DNA of 64,000 bases from Actinomadura sp. DC4. GTDB lineage: Bacteria; Actinomycetota; Actinomycetes; Streptosporangiales; Streptosporangiaceae. The stretch's first letter is position 1; the number at the start of each line of letters is the position of its first letter. A program made the translations under genes and the position numbers. This document shows, one piece after another, positions 37,646-45,435 of the stretch. The notes below the pieces were generated by a model. The model ran no database searches. It was given only the letters and a program-made list of their open reading frames with translations, and was not told the origin of the DNA. Location: NCBI RefSeq assembly GCF_030406325.1, contig NZ_JAUEQY010000013.1, positions 62,001 to 126,000 on the forward strand. The letters are read 5' to 3'.

Positions 37646-37760
37646 CCGGCGCTCTGGTCCCCCGTCGGGGCGCCCGTGCCGGTGTTCCGGGCCCCCGTCG
37701 GAACACCGATGAATGCGACGCCGGGAGGATTGCCCCCGTATCCTCCCGGCGTCGCCATTT
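37646..37760 (+). ncRNA. Three-hairpin small RNA with CCCCCGT loops (6C-like)
   Basis: Three consecutive hairpins each expose CCCCCGT in the loop. Hairpin 1 has stem GGCGC (37649-37653) with GCGCC (37670-37674), within outer ACCGGC/GCCGGT pairs. Hairpin 2 is GGTGTTCCG (37681-37689) with CGGAACACC (37699-37707). Hairpin 3 is GCGACGCCGGGAGGA (37715-37729) with TCCTCCCGGCGTCGC (37741-37755), a perfect 15-bp stem that may also terminate. No frame is coding. The known actinobacterial 6C RNA has two hairpins with runs of about six C in their loops, so this is a related or divergent member. It has its own promoter. Confidence 0.65.
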
Positions 37761-37795
37761 CTGAAAACTTTCCCTCAACAGGGCTTTGACCTGCA

Positions 37796-37845
37796 CGAAC
37801 GCAAAGGGCCCGGTCAGTTGACCGGGCCCTTCACTCTTGCGTTCG
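37796..37845. terminator. Two-part terminator stem between sRNA and ABC operon
   Basis: GGGCCCGGTC (37806-37815), loop AGTT, and GACCGGGCCC (37820-37829) make a perfect 10-bp stem. An outer stem CGAACGCAA (37796-37804) with TTGCGTTCG (37837-37845) encloses it. It lies 18 bp past the stop of the ABC permease gene (minus) and also faces the sRNA. Confidence 0.75.
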
Positions 37846-37862
37846 CGGATCAGGCGCGCGGG

Positions 37863-38693
37863 TCAGGCGTCGCGGGTCCTGAGCTGTACGCCCGCTATGA
37901 CCAGCAGGAGCACGGTCCAGATGGCGAAGACCCCGAAGCCCTGCCAGGGCGTCAGAAGGTCGTGCGGCGCCTGGTGCGCCTGGCCGATGAGATGGCCCGC
38001 CTCGGACGGGAGGTAGGCGTGGACGTGCTTACCGATGCTTCCGGGCAGCAGCGAGGCCAGCGGCGCGAGCACGAGGACGAACCCGATGACGCCGGTGATG
38101 CCGGCCGCGGTGTGCCGGATGATGGCGCCGATCGCGAGCGCGAACAGCCCGAGCATGGCCAGGTAGAGCCCGCCGCCGACGACGGCCCGCAGCACGCCCG
38201 GGTCGCCCAGCGCGACCGGGGCCTTGCTGTGCAGGATCGGCGCGCCGATGAAGAACGAGGCGAACGAGACCGCCGTGCCGATCACGAAGATGAGCAGCCC
38301 GAAGACCACGGACTTCGCCGCGAGCATCGGCAGCCGGCGCGGCACGGCCAGCAGGCTGGCCCGGATCATCCCGGTGGAGTACTCGGAGGCGACCACCATG
38401 ACGCCGAGGACGCAGACGGTCAGCTGGCCGAGGAAGAAGCCGCCGCCGAGAATCGTGCTCGTCGGGTCGGCCGTGACGGTGGCGCGCCCCGCCGCGTCGG
38501 TGTTGTTCCACTGCCCGACCGTCAGGCCACAGAAGAGCGCGGTGAAGCCGAGATCGAGGATCACGAGCAGCAGCAGGGACCAGACGGTCGACCGCACCGA
38601 ACGAATCTTCGTCCATTCGGCGAGCATCAGCCGACCGAAACCGGCCTTTCGGATCTCCGGGACGGTGCCCGTGGCTTCGGTCGTGGTCGTCAT
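37863..38693 (-). CDS. ABC-2 type transporter permease
   Basis: 276 residues with six predicted membrane helices (TVWSLLLLVILDLGFTALFC, FFLGQLTVCVLGVMVVASEY, VVFGLLIFVIGTAVSFASFF, ITGVIGFVLVLAPLASLLPG and others). YSTGMIRASLLAVPRRLPMLAAK is the typical cytosolic loop. The start overlaps the ATPase gene stop by ATGA (38690-38693). Together they form an exporter of unknown substrate, of the type used for lipid, drug or peptide efflux. Confidence 0.88.
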   Translation of the reverse strand: MTTTTEATGTVPEIRKAGFGRLMLAEWTKIRSVRSTVWSLLLLVILDLGFTALFCGLTVGQWNNTDAAGRATVTADPTSTILGGGFFLGQLTVCVLGVMVVASEYSTGMIRASLLAVPRRLPMLAAKSVVFGLLIFVIGTAVSFASFFIGAPILHSKAPVALGDPGVLRAVVGGGLYLAMLGLFALAIGAIIRHTAAGITGVIGFVLVLAPLASLLPGSIGKHVHAYLPSEAGHLIGQAHQAPHDLLTPWQGFGVFAIWTVLLLVIAGVQLRTRDA

Positions 38694-39673
38694 CGGGCTT
38701 CTCCCTGCGGCTCCGGTACGGCTGCCTGCGGCTGCGGGGCCGGCGCCGGCAGTTCGGGCGCGGGGGCGACTCCGCCACCGCCGTACTCCACGCTCTCGCG
38801 CGTCAGCTCCATGAACGCCTCTTCCAGCGAACCGCGCTTGGGCGTGAGCTCGTGCAGGACGAACCCTCCGGCCGCGGCCAGCTCTCCGACGCGCGGAGCC
38901 TCCATGTTCGTCACGGTCAGCACGCCGTCCTCGCCCACGGCGGCCTTGCCGCCCTCGGCGTCCACGGCCGCGGCGATCCCCGCGGCGTCCGGGCTGCGGA
39001 CGACGACGACCTCCTCGGTGCTGCGCTCGATGAACTCCTCGGTGGAGCAGGCGGCGATGAGCTTGCCCCGGCCGACGACGATGAGGTGGTCGGCGGTCAC
39101 GGCCATCTCGTTCATGAGGTGGCTGGACACGAAGATGGTCCGGCCCTCGGAGGCCAGGTGCTTCATCAGCGTGCGGATCCAGACGATGCCCTCGGGGTCG
39201 AGCCCGTTGACCGGCTCGTCCAGGATCAGCACGGACGGGTCGGCGAGGAGCGCCGCCGCGATGCCGAGCCGCTGGCCCATGCCGAGCGAGAACCCGCCCG
39301 CGCGCTTCTTGGCCACCTCGGTCAGCCCGACCAGCTCGATGACCTCGTCGATCCGCTTCTTGCCGACGCCCTGCGTCTGCGCGAGGCAGAGCAGGTGGTT
39401 GTACGCGCTGCGGCCCGTGTGGATGGCGCGGGCCTCCAGGAGCGCGCCGACCGTCTGCAGCGGACGGGGCAGGTCGCGGTAGTGCTTGCCGTCGATCGTC
39501 GCGTCGCCGCGCTGGGGGCGGTCGAGACCGAGGATCAGACGCATGGTGGTCGACTTCCCGGCGCCGTTCGGGCCCAGGAAGCCGGTGACCCGGCCGGGTT
39601 CGACCGTGAAGGACAGATCGTCGACGGCGATCTTGTCGCCGTAACGCTTGGTGAGGTTCTTTGCCTCGATCAT
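38690..39673 (-). CDS. ABC transporter ATP-binding protein
   Basis: 327 residues. Walker A is GPNGAGKSTT, the signature motif is SLGMGQRLGIAAALL, Walker B is VLILDEPVNGLDP, and the H-loop is IFVSSHLMNEM. A C-terminal regulatory part and a Pro/Ala-rich tail (PAPELPAPAPQPQAAVPEP) follow. ATG 39673 (MIEAKNLTKRYGDK) is the family start; the 15-residue upstream extension is rejected. It powers the ABC-2 permease encoded next. Confidence 0.92.
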   Translation of the reverse strand: MIEAKNLTKRYGDKIAVDDLSFTVEPGRVTGFLGPNGAGKSTTMRLILGLDRPQRGDATIDGKHYRDLPRPLQTVGALLEARAIHTGRSAYNHLLCLAQTQGVGKKRIDEVIELVGLTEVAKKRAGGFSLGMGQRLGIAAALLADPSVLILDEPVNGLDPEGIVWIRTLMKHLASEGRTIFVSSHLMNEMAVTADHLIVVGRGKLIAACSTEEFIERSTEEVVVVRSPDAAGIAAAVDAEGGKAAVGEDGVLTVTNMEAPRVGELAAAGGFVLHELTPKRGSLEEAFMELTRESVEYGGGGVAPAPELPAPAPQPQAAVPEPQGEAR

Positions 39674-40052
39674 TCCCTGATCCTGAGTCGGTTGATTGCG
39701 GTGAGTGAGGTGGATCACGGTAGTCGCCCCAGGTACGCCTGTGGATCCATCCTTAGGTTGATAAAGGCCGCCACCCGGCTATGTTTCGGACTCCACCCGT
39801 CGTCTTAGGTCGCGTCGGATGGTGGGCGGAGTGACCGGTTTTAGGGTTTTTTCGTGCTCGACGTCGGACCTGATGCCGGCTTGTCAAGGCTGTCAAGTCC
39901 GCCGGATCGTTTCGTGCGGGCCCCGTACGTCCGTTTTGGAGACGGCCACATCCGGACACGAGACGAACGCGCCGGCGCCGAATCCCGGGATCCGGTCCCG
40001 CTTCACCGGCCCGGTTCCCGTACGGCCCAATCGATCGGCCAGACTGGGGCCC
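39674..40052. other. Intergenic region of about 380 bp, no gene recognised
   Basis: It lies between the divergent ABC ATPase gene and a small zinc-ribbon-like gene and must hold both promoters. A TGTCAAG direct repeat (TTGTCAAGGCTGTCAAG near 39880) and a T-rich stretch (TTTTAGGGTTTTTTCG near 39839) are visible. Open frames here show no protein similarity that I can recognise. Confidence 0.5.
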
Positions 40053-40259
40053 GTGACCACCGACGAGCCGCGTCAGTGCTCGGCCAAGGGCTGCCGTGCC
40101 GAGGCCCGCTGGGCGCTGCGCTGGAACAACCCGAAGATCCACACGCCGGACCGGCGAAAGATCTGGCTGGCGTGCGACGAGCACCGCGACCACCTGACCG
40201 ACTTCCTGTCCCGCCGCGGTTTCCTCCGCGACACGGTGCCGGTGGAGCAGGTCGAGTAG
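40053..40259 (+). CDS. Small zinc-ribbon-like conserved protein
   Basis: 68 residues from GTG 40053. Cys pairs suggest a metal site: QCSAKGCRAEARWALRWNNP at the N-terminus and LACDEHRDHLTDFLSRRGF later. The length, CxxxxC and CxxHxxH spacing and the WALRWNNPKIH motif match a small conserved actinobacterial family of unknown role, sometimes labelled acetone-carboxylase-like without evidence. The longer frame starting at 39819 is not supported upstream. Confidence 0.65.
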   Translation: MTTDEPRQCSAKGCRAEARWALRWNNPKIHTPDRRKIWLACDEHRDHLTDFLSRRGFLRDTVPVEQVE

Positions 40260-40348
40260 CCTTCCGCGCCGGCCGGCCCGGTGTCGTGCGCCGGTGGACC
40301 GGGGATAACGGGCGCGAGTAGTAGCCGGGGTGTCGGGGGGGCGCCGCC

Positions 40349-41665
40349 ATGGCCGTGCGGCGCGTACCGGGAAGACTCATGCAGGCGGTGATCCTGCTGG
40401 CGGCCGGCTCGGGAGCGGTGGACGCGTTCAGCTTCGCGGGCCTGGGCGCGGTCTTCGCGAGCGTGATGACCGGGAATCTGGTGCTGCTCGGCGTCGCCGC
40501 CGTCCACGCCAGCCTCGACCCGGCCCTGTCGGCGACGGCCTCGATCGCGGCGTACGTCCTGGGCGTCTTCACCACCGCCGGCCGGCTCCGCCGGGAGACG
40601 CCGGGCGGATGGTCCTTCCCGGGCGACGCGGTCAGGCTCCGCCGCGCCCGGCCCGCGATCCTCGAACCGGACGACGGGAACCGGGCCGCGGAAGGCGAGC
40701 GAGCCCCGGACACGTCGGACGCCGCCTCCCGGCCTCGCCCCGCACGCCGGAGTCCGCGGCGAGTGGTCGCCCGGCTCCGCCGGGTGCGACGGGCGCCTCA
40801 GCTCCGGCTCGGCCGGCCCGCCGGCTCCGGACCGGACGACGGGAAGCGGCGACCCGCCGAACCCGCACGGGGCCCGGACACCTCCGGCGCCGCGTCCCCG
40901 GCCCGCAACACGCGACGAGGCCGCCCGCCTTCGCGGGCCGCCGGATGGCTCCGCCGCGCGTATCGGAGCGGCCGGCGTTCGCGAGTGGTCGGCCGGTTTC
41001 GCGGTGGCGTGCGGCCCCGGCATACGGACGCGGGACGGGCCTCCGGCGCGTTCGGTGCGGCTTCTCGTGCTCGCTCAGCGCGCGGGTTCCTCAAGAAGGC
41101 GGGCGGTGGGCGGCCGGTGCGGCATGAGCCGGGCGCCGGCGTACGAGGGCGTCCCCGGCGGTTCGCGGCCGGCGAGGCGTCTTCTCCGCACGCTCGCTCG
41201 CTGCCCGCGTACGCACGCCGGCCTCGGCGACTCGTCTGTGGGCGTGCCCGGGCGCCGGGTGGGGAGGCCGGGCGGCTGTGGCGGGCGCTCACGGTGGTGC
41301 CGGTCGCGCAGGTGGCGGTGCTCTCCGTCTGGCTCGCCACCGGCGGGCATCCCGCCGCGGCGGCGCGGATCGTCTTGCTGGCGCTGTCCGCGTTCGCGAT
41401 GGGGGTGCAGAGTGCCGGGGTCAACACGCTCCCGCTGACCGGTGTCGCCACCGCCTACCTCACCGGCACGCTCACGACCCTCACCACCGAGCTCGCCACC
41501 ACCGGCGTGCCGGCCGCCATGCGGCGGCGTTTCGCCGTCCTCGCCGCCGCTCTCGCCGGCGCCGGGCTGAACGCCGCCCTCTTCACCTGGCTCCGCCCCG
41601 CCGCCCCGGCGCTGCCGCTCGCCGCCACGCTCACGGTCCTCGTGCTGCTCGCCCGTGCCCGCTGA
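40349..41665 (+). CDS. DUF1275 (YoaK-like) membrane protein with a 230-residue Arg-rich insert
   Basis: 438 residues, about twice the normal 210-250. Residues 1-80 (QAVILLAAGSGAVDAFSFAG, VFASVMTGNLVLLGVAAVHA, IAAYVLGVFTTAGRL) and 311-438 (VVPVAQVAVLSVWL, FAMGVQSAGVNTLPLTGVAT, TAYLTGTLTTLTTEL) are a complete DUF1275 core of about six helices. Between them (40590-41280) lies a soluble, highly basic insert with repeated units: LRRARP to PDDGNR to APDTSDAAS, then LRRVRR to PDDGKR to GPDTSGAAS, then LRRAYR to ASGAFGAAS. The frame stays open, so it may be expressed as a cytosolic loop. The function of the family is unknown. Confidence 0.75.
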   Translation: MAVRRVPGRLMQAVILLAAGSGAVDAFSFAGLGAVFASVMTGNLVLLGVAAVHASLDPALSATASIAAYVLGVFTTAGRLRRETPGGWSFPGDAVRLRRARPAILEPDDGNRAAEGERAPDTSDAASRPRPARRSPRRVVARLRRVRRAPQLRLGRPAGSGPDDGKRRPAEPARGPDTSGAASPARNTRRGRPPSRAAGWLRRAYRSGRRSRVVGRFRGGVRPRHTDAGRASGAFGAASRARSARGFLKKAGGGRPVRHEPGAGVRGRPRRFAAGEASSPHARSLPAYARRPRRLVCGRARAPGGEAGRLWRALTVVPVAQVAVLSVWLATGGHPAAAARIVLLALSAFAMGVQSAGVNTLPLTGVATAYLTGTLTTLTTELATTGVPAAMRRRFAVLAAALAGAGLNAALFTWLRPAAPALPLAATLTVLVLLARAR

Positions 41666-41672
41666 CGAGAAA

Positions 41673-41769
41673 CGGGCCGCCGCCCCCGTGAAAGGGGACG
41701 ACGGCCCGCTCGTACCGTCCAGGGCAGGTCTCGAGGTCCCGCTGCCGGCGAACGGGGACCTCCTCGAGA
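41673..41769. terminator. Tandem hairpins between DUF1275 and ferritin-like genes
   Basis: CGGGCCG (41673-41679) pairs with CGGCCCG (41702-41708), with an inner CCCC/GGGG stem. A second hairpin has TCTCGAGGTCCC (41729-41740) with GGGACCT and CTCGAGA (41755-41769, one bulge). The genes converge here, so each hairpin can end one transcript. Confidence 0.6.
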
Positions 41770-41775
41770 CAGACC

Positions 41776-42330
41776 CTAGGAGCCGGAACGCTGAAGGTCC
41801 TTCGGCAGACGCTCGAGCAGCGAGTGCAGGTCGTCCGCGTGGTCCTCCTCGTCCGCCAGGAGCTCTTCGAAGAGACGGCGCGTCGTGGGGTCGCCGTCGC
41901 CGATCCACTGGGCGATCTCCATGTACGAGGCGATCGCGATGCGCTCGGCGACCAGGTCCTCCTCGATCATGGAGACCAGGTCGCTGCTCGCGTCGTACTC
42001 GGTGTGCGACCGGGTCGACAGCCGGGCCGGGTCGAAGTCCGGCGCGCCGCCGAGCTGGACGATGCGGTTGGCCAGCTTGTCCGCGTGCTGCTGCTCGTCG
42101 GCGGCGTGCTCGAGGAACTCGGCCGCCACCGGCTCGGAGTAGATGCCGGTCGCCGTGTAGTAGTGCCGCTTGTACCGCAGCACGCACACGATCTCGGTGG
42201 CCAGGGCCTCGTTGCACACCTGGATCACCCGCTCCAGATCGGCCCCGTACGCCGACGTGACCGGACCCTTGTCCATCTCCGCCCGCGCACGCTCCCGCAG
42301 CGTATTGATATCGGTCAGAAAGTCGGCCAT
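41776..42330 (-). CDS. Ferritin-like (bacterioferritin-type) protein
   Basis: 184 residues, four-helix bundle. Ferroxidase-like ligands appear in the expected order: Glu in NEALATEIVCVLRYKRHYY, ExxH in LEHAADEQQHADKLANRIVQ, Glu in IEEDLVAERIAIASYMEIAQW, and ExxH in LADEEDHADDLHSLL. It stores or oxidises iron or protects DNA from oxidants; bacterioferritin is the nearest named family, although the heme-binding Met is not obvious. ATG 42330 has GGAGG upstream; the longer frame is rejected. Confidence 0.82.
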   Translation of the reverse strand: MADFLTDINTLRERARAEMDKGPVTSAYGADLERVIQVCNEALATEIVCVLRYKRHYYTATGIYSEPVAAEFLEHAADEQQHADKLANRIVQLGGAPDFDPARLSTRSHTEYDASSDLVSMIEEDLVAERIAIASYMEIAQWIGDGDPTTRRLFEELLADEEDHADDLHSLLERLPKDLQRSGS

Positions 42331-42403
42331 GCCCGCCTCCGCGATCTTTGATGTCGTGTCACGCCTAAGTACCACGCCGTCACAGGACTACACCTGTTCG
42401 ACA

Positions 42404-42655
42404 CTAGTCCGGCGTGGATTCGGACCCGGAACCGGGCACCCATCCCTCGGCCATCTCGGTGATCCGGGCCGCCGCGTCGCGTACGGGCGTGCCGCTGCCG
42501 ACCGCGAGGCCCATGATGTAGGCCGTCAGCGGGGCCGCCGGCCGCGCCACCCCGTGCGCGACGTCGCGCGCCACGTCGAGGATCAGATCGCGGTGCACCT
42601 CGGCGGGGTCGATGCCGAGCTCCGCGCAGGTCGCCTGGACCCAGTCGTCAAGCAC
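42404..42655 (-). CDS. DUF6457 protein linked to molybdenum-cofactor genes
   Basis: 83 residues, helical: MLDDWVQATCAELGIDPAEV, LILDVARDVAHGVARPAAPL and TAYIMGLAVGSGTPVRDAAAR. This small domain is commonly found next to or fused with MobA-like proteins in actinobacteria. Its start overlaps the end of the mobA gene by 8 bp, so it is the last gene of the moaA-DUF3467-mobA-DUF6457 operon. The molecular role is unknown. Confidence 0.8.
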   Translation of the reverse strand: MLDDWVQATCAELGIDPAEVHRDLILDVARDVAHGVARPAAPLTAYIMGLAVGSGTPVRDAAARITEMAEGWVPGSGSESTPD

Positions 42656-43232
42656 TGTTCTCCCTGATCATCCGGGACGCCGCCGCGACGTCCGACGGTG
42701 TGTCGCAGTCATACCAGGCGGGCCACTCCCCCGCCGCGCGTACGCGGGCCGGGTCGAGCGGGTCCATCAGGCCCCGGAGCGACGAGCCTCCGTACGAGGC
42801 GAGGGCCGCGCGCAGGTCCGCCGTACGCCAGACTCCGGCGAGCCACTGCGGCCGCCCGTCCGCGTCGACGAGGACCGCACCGGACCTCCCGTACGCGCTC
42901 CGCCGCAGCGCCTCCACGTGGGGCGGCCGCAGGAACGGCAGGTCGGCGGCGAGCACCGCGACCTGCGGAGCGCGTACGCCCGGGAGCCCGGCCCGCAGCG
43001 CGGGCACCGGGCCGCCGCCGGGCGGATCCTCGCGTACGACGGTCGCGTGCGGGAGTTCGGGGCGGGGCGGGCCGACGAGCGTCAGGCGTTCCGCGCCGGC
43101 CACCGCCGCGGCGACCCACTCCACGAGCGCCCGCCCGCCGACCAGGAGGCCCGGCTTGTCGGCGCCGTCCAGCCGCCGCGCTCCCCCGCCGGCGAGCACC
43201 ACGGCCTCGTACGCGGCCTCACTGCTCGTCAT
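42648..43232 (-). CDS. mobA: Molybdenum cofactor guanylyltransferase-like (MobA)
   Basis: 194 residues. The nucleotidyltransferase signature is VVLAGGGARRLDGADKPGLL, followed by VREDPPGGGPVPALRAGL and the metal motif VLAADLPFLRPPHV. It would attach GMP (or another nucleotide) to molybdopterin. The first Ser/Gly positions of LAGGxSxRxGxDK are Ala and Asp here, as in some actinobacterial MobA-like proteins, so the exact donor is uncertain. It overlaps both neighbours (14 bp with DUF3467, 8 bp with DUF6457). Confidence 0.85.
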   Translation of the reverse strand: MTSSEAAYEAVVLAGGGARRLDGADKPGLLVGGRALVEWVAAAVAGAERLTLVGPPRPELPHATVVREDPPGGGPVPALRAGLPGVRAPQVAVLAADLPFLRPPHVEALRRSAYGRSGAVLVDADGRPQWLAGVWRTADLRAALASYGGSSLRGLMDPLDPARVRAAGEWPAWYDCDTPSDVAAASRMIRENSA

Positions 43233-43530
43233 GGGTGCTCTTGGCGTTCTCTCGCTCGTACGCGCTGAGGTTCTGCTCGAGGGACTTCATCAGCTCCCAC
43301 ACCTGGCCGGGCGGGATGCGGACACGAGCCACCACGCGGGCCGGCACGTGGAGGTAGCGGGCGCCGCTGTCCGGGTCCTCGGCCGGCTCGGCGGGGCGTA
43401 CCTCGGTGGAGAAGTCGATCACGAAGGAGTCCTGGGTCCGCCACACGGAGGCGAAGCTTGCGTGCGATCCGACCTCGTGGTCCGGCGGGACCGTGATCTC
43501 GACCCGGTGTTCCTGTGGCTGCTCGGTCAC
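43219..43530 (-). CDS. DUF3467 domain protein
   Basis: 103 residues from GTG 43530, which has AAAGGA upstream. The conserved end ARVRIPPGQVWELMKSLEQNL is that of DUF3467, and FASVWRTQDSFVIDFSTEVR is its central strand pair. The function is unknown. It lies between moaA (10 bp gap) and mobA (14 bp overlap), so it is cotranscribed with Moco genes; a role there is inference from position only. Confidence 0.82.
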   Translation of the reverse strand: MTEQPQEHRVEITVPPDHEVGSHASFASVWRTQDSFVIDFSTEVRPAEPAEDPDSGARYLHVPARVVARVRIPPGQVWELMKSLEQNLSAYERENAKSTHDEQ

Positions 43531-43540
43531 GCCGTCCTTT

Positions 43541-44557
43541 CTACCCGCCAATGGCGGACATCGGACGTATCGGCTGCAGGAAACTCGGATCATCGATTCC
43601 GTGGCCAGGACGTTTGGCGGCCACGGCGGCCACCCAGCGCTCGACGATCTCGTCGTCGGAGGCTCCCGAGCGCATCGCGCCGCGCAGGTCGGACTCCTCG
43701 CGGGCGAACAGGCAGTTGCGGATCTGGCCGTCGGCGGTGAGCCGTACGCGATCGCAGGCGCCACAGAACGGCCTGGTCACCGAGGCGATGACGCCGACCG
43801 TCGCCGGGCCGCCGTCCACGAGGAACCGCTCGGCGGGCGCGCTGCCGCGGTCGTGCCGGTCGTCGGGGGTCAGCGTGAACGTCTCCGACAGCCGCTCGAA
43901 GATCTCGTCGGCGGTGATCATGCCCTCGCGCCGCCAGCCGTGCTGGGCGTCGAGCGGCATCTGCTCGATGAAGCGCAGCTCGTACCCCTTGTCCAGGCAG
44001 AAGCGCAGGAGGGGCACGGCCTCGTGGTCGTTCACGTCGCGCATGAGGACGGTGTTGACCTTGACCGGGCGCAGGCCCGCGCTCTCGGCGGCGGCCAGCC
44101 CCTCGACGACGTCCGTGAGCCGGTCGCGGTGGGCGAGCCGTTTGAAGGTCGCGCGGTCGAGAGTGTCGAAGGAGACGTTGACGCGGTGGAGACCGGCCTC
44201 GGCGAGCGGGGCGGCGAGGCGGGTCAGCCCGATGCCGTTGGTGGTCAGCGAAACCTCGGCGCCCAGCGCGGCCGTCCGCGTGACGATGCCGACGAGGTTG
44301 CGGCGCAGGAGCGGCTCCCCGCCGGTGTAGCGGACCTCGGTGACCCCGAGCCGCTCGACCGCGATGCCGACGAGGCGCACCACTTCGTCGTCGGTGAGGA
44401 GCTCGGGCTTGGGCAGCCAGTCCAGGCCTTCGGGCGGCATGCAGTAGGTGCAGCGAAGATTGCAGCGGTCGGTGAGGGAGACCCGAAGGTCGGTCGCCAC
44501 CCTGCCGAAACCGTCCGTCAGCAACGAAACTGCCCCCTCTGGTAGCGACCGGTTCAT
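43541..44557 (-). CDS. moaA: GTP 3',8-cyclase MoaA (radical SAM)
   Basis: 338 residues. The radical-SAM cluster motif CxxxCxxC is in DRCNLRCTYCMPPEG, and VRYTGGEPLLRRNL is the SAM-binding GGEP motif. The second cluster motif is PFCGACDRVRLTADGQIRNC. The protein ends in the Gly-Gly tail that enters the active site. It starts molybdopterin synthesis by rearranging GTP. It is the first gene of the operon with DUF3467, mobA and DUF6457. A TAGGCT hexamer lies only two bases before the ATG, closer than at other leaderless starts here. Confidence 0.95.
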   Translation of the reverse strand: MNRSLPEGAVSLLTDGFGRVATDLRVSLTDRCNLRCTYCMPPEGLDWLPKPELLTDDEVVRLVGIAVERLGVTEVRYTGGEPLLRRNLVGIVTRTAALGAEVSLTTNGIGLTRLAAPLAEAGLHRVNVSFDTLDRATFKRLAHRDRLTDVVEGLAAAESAGLRPVKVNTVLMRDVNDHEAVPLLRFCLDKGYELRFIEQMPLDAQHGWRREGMITADEIFERLSETFTLTPDDRHDRGSAPAERFLVDGGPATVGVIASVTRPFCGACDRVRLTADGQIRNCLFAREESDLRGAMRSGASDDEIVERWVAAVAAKRPGHGIDDPSFLQPIRPMSAIGG

Positions 44558-44629
44558 TCAGCCTATGCCGTACCACCAACCGGGCACGGCGACCTGGTGT
44601 TCCCGGGCGGGTGCGGCGATCATGTGGTC

Positions 44630-45418
44630 ATGGAATGGGAGTTCACCGGCGAACGCGAACGCATCACCGCCCGCGAGTGGCCCGCCGAGGCGCCCCGCTG
44701 GGTCGCCCTGCTGGCCCACGGCTACGGGGAGCACATCGGGCGCTATGAGTACGTCGCGGACACGCTGCTGCGGAACGGCGCCGTCGTGTACGGACCGGAC
44801 CACATCGGGCACGGGAAATCGGCGGGCGAGCGGGTCCTCGTCCCCGACTTCGAGGAGATCGTCACCGACCTGCGCACCGTCGAGGACCAGGCCCGTACGC
44901 GCCATCCCGGCCTGCCGGTCGTCCTGATCGGCCACTCGATGGGCGGGATGATCGCGGCCCGCTACGCGCAGCGGTACGGCGACGGCCTCGCCGCGCTCGT
45001 GCTGTCCGGCCCGGTGCTCGGGCGGTGGGCCCCGATCGAGGCGCTGCGGGGTGTGTCGTCGATTCCGGACGCGCCCATCGACCCTGCGACGCTGTCCCGC
45101 GACCTGGCCGTCGGCGCGGCGTACGAGGCCGACCCGCTGGTCTGGCACGGCCCGTTCAAGCCCGCGACGGTCGCGGCCTTCGACCGCTGCCTGTCGGCGA
45201 TCTCCGCCGGCGGGCGGCTGGCCCCGCCGACGCTGTGGGTCCACGGCGACGCGGACGAACTCGTACCGCTGCCGGCGACGCGCGCGGGCATCGAGGAGAT
45301 CCGCGGCGAGGACCTCACCGAGATCATCTATCCGGGCGCGCGGCACGAGGTGTTCAACGAGACGAACAAGGACGAGGTCCTGTCCGCGGTGACCGGCTTC
45401 GCCGCCCGCCACACCTGA
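44630..45418 (+). CDS. Alpha/beta hydrolase (monoacylglycerol lipase-like)
   Basis: 262 residues from ATG 44630. LLAHGYGEHIGRYEYVADTL is the oxyanion region typical of monoacylglycerol lipases. Nucleophile Ser is in LIGHSMGGMIAARYAQ, Asp in LWVHGDADELVPL, His in YPGARHEVFNE. No signal peptide is seen. It probably cleaves monoglycerides or lysophospholipids. The nitroreductase gene follows after 17 bp but with its own -10-like hexamer. Confidence 0.9.
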   Translation: MEWEFTGERERITAREWPAEAPRWVALLAHGYGEHIGRYEYVADTLLRNGAVVYGPDHIGHGKSAGERVLVPDFEEIVTDLRTVEDQARTRHPGLPVVLIGHSMGGMIAARYAQRYGDGLAALVLSGPVLGRWAPIEALRGVSSIPDAPIDPATLSRDLAVGAAYEADPLVWHGPFKPATVAAFDRCLSAISAGGRLAPPTLWVHGDADELVPLPATRAGIEEIRGEDLTEIIYPGARHEVFNETNKDEVLSAVTGFAARHT

Positions 45419-45435
45419 GTCATAGCCTGGGCGGC

